Part shown: piece by piece, positions 1 through 6,000 of the stretch | Numbering within the stretch: the stretch's first letter is position 1 | How the letters are laid out: each line of letters opens with the position of its first letter | Source of the DNA: Bacillota bacterium | GTDB lineage: Bacteria > Bacillota > Bacilli > Alicyclobacillales > SLC66 | Direction: 5' to 3' | NCBI GenBank assembly: GCA_021821225.1 | Contig: JAKACR010000168.1 | Coordinates: forward strand, 1 to 6,258 | DNA length: 6,258 nucleotides | The notes under the pieces: model-generated | Told to the model about the DNA's origin: nothing | What the model saw: the letters and a program-made list of their open reading frames with translations, nothing else | The model's database searches: none | Translations under genes and position numbers: made by a program

Positions 1-492
1 CGTGAACTGCACCCGGACATAACGCGCGAGGTGATCGATCTCCGCTTTGAAGGTGCGCGCGGCCATGCTGTCCTGGTAGTCTGAGAAGCGGATGAAGTCC
101 CTCCCCGCCAGGTGCCACGCCGTACGGTCCAGCGACGTATAAAAGCTGACGCTCGGAGGGAACTGGATGCCTGCGCGTAGGTTCTGAAAGAAGCGCAGTT
201 CCACTGAACTGAGGTGATGCGCTGCTCCCAGGTCGACCGTGACGCTCCGGCCATACTGCCGGAGCAGTGCGATCCAGGCGGGGTCCTTCGCGTTGAGTGA
301 GGCCGTTCGGCCAGCGGTGAGCTGTCCGCGGTCAGGATATTGCGATTGCTCGGTGGAGTGAAACATGGCGTCCGGCCATTGTGCGCCGATGGTATAGGGT
401 CTTTGCAATGCCAGGTTTTTCATGCGCGGTGCGAACCAGCGTGTGCGCGCCGTGGTCACCATCCCCTTGGGAACATTGTACAGCGAAGGCAT
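1..492 (-). CDS. DUF4855-like protein, N-terminal part (cut by left edge)
   Basis: This is an open minus-strand frame of 164 codons that runs off the left edge. The protein begins with a short lead-in, then from about residue 26 has the pattern NLALQRPYTI, a PDRGQLTAGR motif (53-62), DPAWIALLRQYGRSVTVDLG (70-89) and a beta-rich stretch with FFQNLRAGIQFPPSVSFYTS (101-120). This resembles the discoidin-like (F5/8 type C) N-terminal module of Bacillales DUF4855 proteins, in which a DUF4855 domain follows; that part lies outside the window. Function is unknown, with carbohydrate or cell-surface binding as a guess from the fold. The start is uncertain: ATG at 492 has no good Shine-Dalgarno sequence, and ATG at 423 (MKNLALQ) would begin right at the conserved domain. 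No signal peptide is visible from either start. It is transcribed away from the nitrate genes and is probably unrelated to them. Confidence 0.72.
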   Translation of the reverse strand, partial: MPSLYNVPKGMVTTARTRWFAPRMKNLALQRPYTIGAQWPDAMFHSTEQSQYPDRGQLTAGRTASLNAKDPAWIALLRQYGRSVTVDLGAAHHLSSVELRFFQNLRAGIQFPPSVSFYTSLDRTAWHLAGRDFIRFSDYQDSMAARTFKAEIDHLARYVRVQFT

Positions 493-602
493 GCGCGCTG
501 CGTGATAAGCTTCTGAGAGATGTCTGGTCTGTCGTTCGTGAAGGGCGGCAGAGCTAATATGCCACCTTACTCTTTCGGGAGCGCTATTTTTGTCGCCCGT
601 TC

Positions 603-618
603 TGTGATGGGCATCACG
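603..618 (+). promoter_or_regulatory. Fnr/CRP-type operator upstream of the DUF2892 gene
   Basis: The sequence TGTGA-TGGGCA-TCACG matches the B. subtilis Fnr consensus TGTGA-N6-TCACA at nine of ten half-site bases. Its centre (610.5) is about 40.5 bp upstream of the start site predicted from TATAAT at 639-644, which is the normal place for a class II activator. There is no recognisable -35 box, which fits activator dependence. It could instead serve another Crp/Fnr-family regulator, because the site does not tell them apart. Confidence 0.68.
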
Positions 619-638
619 CGAACAGGGGCGATCAGCAG

Positions 639-644
639 TATAAT
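639..644 (+). promoter_or_regulatory. -10 box (TATAAT) of the DUF2892 gene promoter
   Basis: A perfect sigma-A TATAAT lies 20 bp after the Fnr-type box. Transcription should start near 651, giving a leader of about 63 nt before the GTG start at 714. No TTGACA-like -35 hexamer sits 17 bp upstream. Confidence 0.62.
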
Positions 645-713
645 TTTTCTTGTCATCAAGCGATTACAGGCGTCAAACAGGACAATCAAGATTTTTTCTA
701 GGGGGAAGCACGA

Positions 714-917
714 GTGGAAAAGATCAGGAATGCCGGCCGTCCGGACCGCATCGCGCGTGTCATCGTCGGCGTCGTGCTGCTTGTCGCCGCGTTCTTCACG
801 CCGCATGTCGTCGCGATCATTCTCGCCATCATCGGCGCCATATCGGTCATCACGGGGTTGACCGGGTTCTGCCTGATCTACCGCCTGTTCGGCATCAATA
901 CGTGCCGTGTCAAGTAG
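714..917 (+). CDS. DUF2892 (YgaP-like) small membrane protein
   Basis: This 67-residue protein has two predicted transmembrane helices (about 13-28 and 32-49). It starts with the family's N-x-G-x-x-D-R-x-x-R motif (N6, G8, D11, R12, R15), and the C-terminal segment after helix 2 is TGLTGFCLIYRLFGINTC (47-64), close to the GFCPLY...GINTC pattern of DUF2892 / YgaP transmembrane-domain proteins. C53 and C64 are the conserved cysteines. In E. coli YgaP this membrane module is attached to a rhodanese domain; here it stands alone, as is common. The GTG start is supported by AGGGGGAA at 700-707 with 6 nt spacing. The role is unknown; related proteins are linked to sulfur or redox functions. Its own Fnr-type promoter suggests low-oxygen induction together with the downstream nitrate genes. 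It does not look co-transcribed with them, because a separate promoter region follows. Confidence 0.85.
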   Translation: MEKIRNAGRPDRIARVIVGVVLLVAAFFTPHVVAIILAIIGAISVITGLTGFCLIYRLFGINTCRVK

Positions 918-969
918 CGTGAACGGGTGTTTTTGTGCGCAAGCCGTCGTCAGTGTACGCAAGCTTCAC

Positions 970-984
970 TCCGCCCGTGGCGGA
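970..984. other. short perfect hairpin in intergenic region
   Basis: TCCGCC-cgt-GGCGGA forms a 6-bp stem with a 3-nt loop, 53 bp after the DUF2892 stop codon. No T-run follows on either strand, so it is not a classical intrinsic terminator. It could weakly end or stabilise the upstream transcript, or sit in the leader of a minus-strand transcript starting near 1003. Confidence 0.3.
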
Positions 985-1009
985 CAATCCTATGAGGACC
1001 TAACATCGA

Positions 1010-1015
1010 ATTATA
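1010..1015 (-). promoter_or_regulatory. divergent -10 box (TATAAT on minus strand)
   Basis: Plus-strand ATTATA reads TATAAT on the minus strand. It lies exactly 21 bp from the Fnr box at 1037-1052, the same spacing as the plus-strand -10 on the other side, so the box centre would be at -41.5 for a minus-strand start near 1003. No convincing minus-strand gene lies downstream, so whether it is used is uncertain. The tract is A/T-rich (TTATACTATACT on the plus strand), so chance is possible. Confidence 0.35.
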
Positions 1016-1036
1016 CTATACTTGTCCAATCCGTGC

Positions 1037-1052
1037 TGTGACTTCTGTCACA
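1037..1052 (+). promoter_or_regulatory. Fnr operator of the transporter-hemerythrin-narG operon
   Basis: TGTGA-CTTCTG-TCACA is a perfect match to the B. subtilis Fnr consensus, whose known targets include narGHJI and narK. Its centre (1044.5) is 41.5 bp upstream of the start predicted from TATAAT at 1074-1079, the class II activation position. The presence of narG in the operon downstream makes anaerobic control by an Fnr-type protein the natural reading. No fnr gene is visible in this window. Confidence 0.82.
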
Positions 1053-1073
1053 CAAGCACGACTGTTTGGTTTG

Positions 1074-1079
1074 TATAAT
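1074..1079 (+). promoter_or_regulatory. -10 box of the nar operon promoter
   Basis: A perfect TATAAT lies 21 bp after the Fnr box with no -35 match 17 bp upstream (1051-1056 reads CACAAG). Transcription should start near 1086, leaving an untranslated leader of about 82 nt before the GTG at 1168. The leader holds a small CCC-TCGC-GGG hairpin (1121-1130) but nothing I recognise as a riboswitch. Confidence 0.72.
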
Positions 1080-1167
1080 ATTTCTCGCAGGCGCAAACGG
1101 TGTGAACCTATACCGGGGATCCCTCGCGGGTGGCGGCGGGAACGATTTGCCGTGAGGAGTATTTGGA

Positions 1168-2196
1168 GTGAGACAACCCACGACATTGCAGTTGGAAACG
1201 CTGTATCCCGGATATTTTGCCGTTGTCATGGCGACGGGGATCCTGTCCATCGCCATGGATTATGAGCATTGGCGCGCGCTGTCGCTGGGATTTTTCATAG
1301 CGGCCTGCGCGCTGTACCTCTCCCTGTTTTTCCTGTATGCGCTCCGGATCGTACGCTACCCCGGCCGGGTCAAGGACGACCTCTTCAATCCATTGCGCGT
1401 GTTCGGGTACTTCACTTTCGTCGCCGCCACCGACATCCTGGCGACCCGTCTTGGGCTGTACGGTCTGCTGTGGCCTGTCGTCGGACTGGGTCTTATCGCG
1501 TTTGCGGTGTGGTGCGGTTTGCTGTATTTCATTTTCGCCATGCTCATTTTTGAGAATGAACAGCCTGTGCAGGAATCGGTCAACGGCTCCTGGCTGATCG
1601 CCACGGTCGCGACGCAGTCGTTGTCCGTGGTGTCCGCAATCATCGCGATCCGCCTCCACTTTCTCGCTGAACCGCTGCTTTTCGCCGCATATGTCTTCTG
1701 GTCGTTCGGCATCCTGCTGTACCTGATTTTTATCGTGATGATCACTTATCGGTTCTTCTTTCGCGCGATTCACCGCGACGATCTCACGCCGCCTTACTGG
1801 ATCAACATGGGCGCCATGGCGATCACGGCGGTGGCGGGCGCACGTCTCTCCAACCCAGGCGGTGCAACGCGCTTTCTCGCGACGGTGCATCCGTTTGTCG
1901 TGGCGTTCACCGTGACCATGTGGGCGTGGGGTTCATGGTGGATTCCCCTCTTGCTGATCATGGGTGTCTGGAAGTACCGCGCGATCAGGAATTTCAAACC
2001 GTATGACCCCGGTTTCTGGAGTATCATTTTCCCGCTTGGAATGTACGCGGCGTCGCTGGACCTGATGAGCGGATTGCCCGGTCTTGGTTTTCTCGCGCAC
2101 GCGGTCGGCGCGTTTCTTGTTGTCGCGATCGTCTGCTGGTGCCTGGTGGTCGCGGGTTGGATAGTGACCGATTTTCCGTGGCGCAAAGAGGCGTGA
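1168..2196 (+). CDS. TDT/SLAC1-family membrane transporter (TehA-like)
   Basis: This 342-residue, very hydrophobic protein has about ten membrane helices. Its features fit the tellurite-resistance/dicarboxylate transporter (TDT) family, which includes TehA, Mae1 and the plant anion channel SLAC1: an N-terminal YPGYFAVVMATGILSIA segment (13-29), WLIATVATQ (142-150), PPYWINMGAMAIT (208-220), WWIPLLLIMGVWKY (257-270) and FWSIIFPLGMYA (283-294). Length is normal for the family and the gene looks intact. GTG at 1168 is chosen because GAGGAG (1154-1159) lies 8 nt upstream and the protein then begins just before the first helix. It is the first gene of the Fnr-controlled operon that leads to narG, where a NarK-type nitrate/nitrite transporter might be expected. 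Some SLAC1 relatives conduct nitrate, so a role in moving nitrate or nitrite is a reasonable inference, but the substrate cannot be read from the sequence; dicarboxylate or sulfite transport remain alternatives. Confidence 0.87.
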   Translation: MRQPTTLQLETLYPGYFAVVMATGILSIAMDYEHWRALSLGFFIAACALYLSLFFLYALRIVRYPGRVKDDLFNPLRVFGYFTFVAATDILATRLGLYGLLWPVVGLGLIAFAVWCGLLYFIFAMLIFENEQPVQESVNGSWLIATVATQSLSVVSAIIAIRLHFLAEPLLFAAYVFWSFGILLYLIFIVMITYRFFFRAIHRDDLTPPYWINMGAMAITAVAGARLSNPGGATRFLATVHPFVVAFTVTMWAWGSWWIPLLLIMGVWKYRAIRNFKPYDPGFWSIIFPLGMYAASLDLMSGLPGLGFLAHAVGAFLVVAIVCWCLVVAGWIVTDFPWRKEA

Positions 2197-2228
2197 TCCT
2201 GGAATAATCCAATCGGGGGGGTGGTGCG

Positions 2229-2669
2229 ATGTCCGGTCCGGCGCTGACGCAGTTTGATTCTCACCATGCCATCCATCAGGCCGCGTTTGCCGAAGCGGAA
2301 AGGCTGACTTACCTGCTGCGCAAAATGGTCGGTGAAGAGTCCGAACGCGAGGCCGCAGAGGTGGCTGATATCCTGGTGGAACACTGGGAGACGCGCACGC
2401 TTCGCCACGCGGAGGCAGAGGAAGAAGGACTCTACCGGGACGTTGTCCACGCGCGGCCGGATCGCGCGCAGTTTGTGGAGAGGCTGCAGCGCGATCACGA
2501 TCTGTTGCGCCAACTGCTGCTGGAAATCCGGCAGATCCTGGCGCATGACGGCTGGCGGCACGGCGTGGCGGAGCGTTTCGAGGCGATGCTGCTTTTAAAC
2601 GGCATTCACAGCCGCGACGAGGAGGCGTTCCTGTTTCCCAGCGCTATGCCAGTGAAGCTTGGACGGTGA
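2229..2669 (+). CDS. Hemerythrin HHE cation-binding domain protein
   Basis: This 146-residue soluble protein is expected to form a four-helix bundle with a di-iron centre. Candidate ligands are visible: H12/H13 with H16 in DSHHAIH, H60 and E64 in RHAEAEEEGLY, H90 in RDHDLLRQ, and H127 with E131 in NGIHSRDEEAFLFP. This is the usual H...HxxxE...H...HxxxE order of bacterial hemerythrin-like proteins. Family members bind O2 or NO, or handle iron, and some help repair iron-sulfur clusters. The ATG start has a GGGGGTGGTG ribosome binding site just upstream (2217-2226). It follows the transporter by 32 bp and precedes the narG pair, so it is probably co-transcribed. In a nitrate-respiring cell it could buffer NO made from nitrite or sense oxygen; that part is inference. 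The stop codon lies inside a 14-bp tandem repeat, so the last few residues (PVKLGR) may be a recent addition. Confidence 0.88.
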   Translation: MSGPALTQFDSHHAIHQAAFAEAERLTYLLRKMVGEESEREAAEVADILVEHWETRTLRHAEAEEEGLYRDVVHARPDRAQFVERLQRDHDLLRQLLLEIRQILAHDGWRHGVAERFEAMLLLNGIHSRDEEAFLFPSAMPVKLGR

Positions 2670-2693
2670 AGCTTGGTCCGTGAACCATGGCCT
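2652..2693 (+). repeat. 14-bp tandem repeat across the hemerythrin stop codon
   Basis: Two near-identical 14-bp units (GTGAAGCTTGGACG at 2652, GTGAAGCTTGGTCC at 2666) are followed by a decayed third (GTGAACCATGGCCT at 2680, 10 of 14 bases shared). The hemerythrin TGA at 2667-2669 is in the second unit. It looks like a small slippage duplication. Confidence 0.6.
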
Positions 2694-2765
2694 GCGAGTC
2701 CTGTGCCGCGTGTCTCGTGATGTCGGAATATCCAGTGTTGGTGTACAACGGGAAGGGGAACTCAC

Positions 2766-3059
2766 ATGACAGAAAACGACAGGGTGGCGGAGGATCGCAA
2801 TGAGCGCGCGGCGCAACTCGACCGGGAGGATCTGCTCGCCGTACTGGAGATGCGGTTTGGCGCGGTGCCGCCGGACATTTTGCGGCGACTCGGCGAACTG
2901 CGGGAATCCGATCTGTTGCAGCGGTTGATCCTGGTCGCGGCGAACGTTCCGGATTGGCATACCTTTCTGAACGAACTGGGGGCGCAGGGGGAATCGTTCC
3001 GGCTCGTGGGAGAAGATTTTAACCCATTGGCGCGGGGAACTGGAGGGGCGGTCCGGTGA
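2766..3059 (+). CDS. Small DUF4351-like protein coupled to narG
   Basis: This 97-residue, charged, soluble protein is predicted to be mostly helical. Residues 18-71 read like the DUF4351 module: L-x-x-L-x-x-RFG (24-32), a PP pair (35-36), then R-x-x-L-x-x-L and a short helix ending in FLNEL (67-71). DUF4351 is often found at the C-terminus of Rpn-type nuclease/transposase-like proteins, but here the module stands alone. The ATG has GGAAGGGGAA (2751-2760) 5 nt upstream. Its stop codon overlaps the narG start in GTGA, so the two are almost certainly translationally coupled. The function is unknown; the coupling suggests a role tied to NarG production or assembly. The family assignment is from pattern memory and is tentative; the reality of the gene is well supported by its ribosome binding site and the overlap. 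Confidence 0.75.
   Translation: MTENDRVAEDRNERAAQLDREDLLAVLEMRFGAVPPDILRRLGELRESDLLQRLILVAANVPDWHTFLNELGAQGESFRLVGEDFNPLARGTGGAVR
3042..3048 (+). promoter_or_regulatory. ribosome binding site for narG
   Basis: GGAGGGG lies 7 nt before the GTG at 3056, inside the end of the preceding gene. It fixes the narG start, since the only nearby alternative, the in-frame ATG at codon 20, lacks such a site. Confidence 0.75.
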
Positions 3060-6000
3060 GCGAACAGATCCCCTATTGGAAGCGCATCTTGTTTTTGCGG
3101 CCCGGTTCACGCATGAACAACGACTGGACGGAACTCAGCCGGCGGCCGCGGAACTGGGAAAACATGTACCGCGCACGCTGGCAGCACGACAAGGTGGTGC
3201 GCTCGACGCACGGCGTCAACTGCACCGGGTCGTGCAGTTGGCAGGTGTATGTGAAAGACGGCATCATCACGTGGGAGACACAACAGGTAGACTACCCGTC
3301 GCTCGGACGGGACGTTCCGGAATACGAACCGCGGGGATGCCCGCGCGGCGCAAGTTTTTCCTGGTATACGTACAGCCCGTTGCGCGTCAAATACCCCTAT
3401 ATACGCAAGGAATTGCTCGCGCGGTGGAGAGAGGAGCGCAACGCGGCCGATCCCGTCGCCGCCTGGGAGGGGATCGCCGCCGACCCGCACAAGCGCGACG
3501 AATATGTCAGTGCTCGCGGCAAAGGAGGCTTCGTGCGCGCGTCGTGGGACGAAGTGGGCGAACTGATCGCCGCTTCGATGATTTACACTATCAAACGCTA
3601 CGGCCCGGACCGGATCGCCGGGTTCAGTCCTATTCCCGCCATGTCGCAGGTCAGCTATGCGGCCGGTTCGCGCTTTCTTTCACTGATCGGCGGTTCGGTC
3701 CTGAGTTTTTACGACTGGTATGCGGATTTGCCGCCAGCGTCGCCGCAGATCTGGGGAGAACAGACGGACGTTCCGGAGAGTGCCGACTGGTACAACGCCA
3801 AATATTTTATCATCTGGGGCACAAATCTGCCGATGACCCGCACGCCGGACGCTCATTTTATGGTGGAAGCACGCTATAACGGCACAAAAGTGGTTGGCGT
3901 CAGTCCCGACTATGCGGAGTATATCAAATTTGCCGACCGCTGGCTGCCCGCCAGGGCGGGCACCGACGCCGCCCTGGCCATGGCGATGACGCATGTGATA
4001 CTGAAGGAGTTTTATGTAGAACGGCAGACGCCGTATTTTCTGGATTATGTGAAACGGTTTACCGATCTGCCGTTTCTGGTGACGTTGCGCGAGGTTGACG
4101 GGGTCTGGCGGATGGACCGTCTGCTGACGGCGAGCGATCTCGGCGTCGCCGAGCAGCGCGCCGAGTGGAAGCCGGTCTTGTGGGACGAACGACTGGACGC
4201 TCCCGCCGCCCCGGTGGGCAGCATCGGCTATCGCTGGGACCAATCGGGCAAGTGGAACTTGAAACTGGAGAACGCGGCCGGCGATCGCCTGCATCCCGCG
4301 CTCAGTCTGCTGGATGAAAATGGCGAAGCGGCCGCGGCGGTGGAAGTCGAGTTTCCGCATTTTGCGGATGAACATTCCGCCGCACTGCTTGTGCGGCGCG
4401 GCGTGCCCATAAAGCGCATTCGGGTCGCGGATGGCGGGACGGTCCTGGTCACGACGGTCTATGACCTTCTGCTGGCTCACTGCGGCGTGAAGCGCAATCT
4501 GCCCGGCGACTACCCCGCAGATTACGACGACCCGAAACCGTGTACGCCTGCGTGGCAGGAAGCGATCACCGGCGTTGCGCGCGCAGACGCGATCCGGGTG
4601 GCGCGCGAGTTTGCCGACAACGCCGCGCGCACGCAAGGCAAGTCGATGATCGCTCTTGGAGCGGGCACCAACCACTGGTACCACAGCGACCTCATCTACC
4701 GCAGCATCATCAATCTCGTGCTGCTCACCGGGTCGCAGGGCGTCAACGGCGGCGGCTGGGCGCACTATGTGGGGCAGGAGAAGGTACGGCCCCTGGAAGG
4801 ATGGGCGACGGTCGCGTTTGCGCTGGACTGGACCCGGCCTGCGCGCCAGATGCAGGGCACCATGTTTTTCTACTTTGTGACGGACCAGTACCGTTATGAG
4901 GAATTGGATGCGAATACGATCGGCACGCCTTACGGGACGCGCTTTCAGTCCATGCACCCGGCGGATATGGCCGCCTTGTCCGTCCGGCTCGGCTGGCAGC
5001 CGTCCTACCCGCAGTTTAAGCAGAATCCGCTGGATCTGGTCGACGAGGCGCGCCGGCGCGGCGCGGCGAACGACGGCGAGGTGGCGGCGGACATCGCCGC
5101 GCGCGTGGTGAAGGGCGAGGTGCGGTTCGCGGTGGAGGAGCCGGACCACCCGCAGAACTTTCCGCGCGTATTTTTTGTCTGGCGTTCGAATCTGCTCGGT
5201 TCAAGCGGGAAAGGGCACGAGTACTTTATCAAGCACATGGTCGGAAGCGCGGGGCACGTGCTGGCCAGCGAGAAGTCGTCATGGCAGCCGGAGACGATCG
5301 ATGTCCCGGCGGAAGCGCCGATCGGCAAGGTGGATCTGCTCGTTGATCTCGATTTCCGGATGACTTCGACCGGCCTTTATTCAGACATTGTTCTTCCCGC
5401 GGCGACGTGGTACGAGAAACACGATCTATCGACGACGGACATGCACCCGTACGTCCATCCGTTCAATCCCGCCATCTCTTCGCCCTGGGAAACGAAGAGC
5501 GACTGGGACAGCTTCCGCTTTCTTGCCGAAGCGTTCGCGCGTTTGGCCAAGGACCACCTTCCCGCACGCGACGATCTTGTCATGACGCCGCTCGGCCATG
5601 ATTCGGGCGGGGAGGTCGCCCAGCCGTTCGGGCGGGTGAAAGACTGGCGCAAAGGCGAGTGCCAGGCGGTGCCGGGCGTAACGATGCCGTCATTCACCGT
5701 GGTGCGACGGGATTATCCCCATATCGACCAGCAGTTTGTGACGCTCGGCCCGCTCGCCGAAAAATCCATCGCGGCAAAAGGCATCGCCATTTCCGGTGAA
5801 AAGGCGTACGCGGAATTGCGCAACCGGGTGGGAACCCACGCGGCGCCCGGCGTCGGTTTCGGGCGTCCCGTCCTGACCGAGGCGCGGCATGTGGTTGAGG
5901 CGATCATGACACTGTCCGGCGCGACCAACGGCGAACGGGCCTACGAAGAATGGGGCGCGCTGGAACGGTTGACCGGGCTGTCGCTGACACAGCACGCGGA

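Noticed and set aside
572..658. Short minus-strand peptide MTRKIILLIAPVRVMPITER... resembling a signal peptide
   Set aside because: It is only 29 codons, in a different frame from the DUF4855-like gene, and contains the Fnr-type box; the hydrophobic stretch is probably chance.
1032..1060. Outer inverted repeat CGTGC...GCACG around the Fnr box
   Set aside because: Its centre is offset 1.5 bp from the Fnr box centre and it is only 5 bp per arm, so it is not convincing as a second operator.
1108..1890. 260-codon minus-strand frame opposite the TDT transporter
   Set aside because: It is highly charged, the typical mirror of a hydrophobic membrane-protein gene, and has no domain pattern.
1794..2561. 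255-codon minus-strand frame across the transporter and hemerythrin genes
   Set aside because: It spans two well-supported genes on the other strand and shows no recognisable family.
3076..3879. 267-codon plus-strand frame inside narG
   Set aside because: It is in another frame of narG; its residues are arginine-rich and family-less, while the narG frame carries the FS0 and molybdenum ligands.
3680..5149. 489-codon open frame on the minus strand
   Set aside because: It lies fully antisense to narG, whose translation matches E. coli NarG throughout. The product is arginine/histidine-rich with no recognisable domain; such long shadows are common in GC-rich genes.
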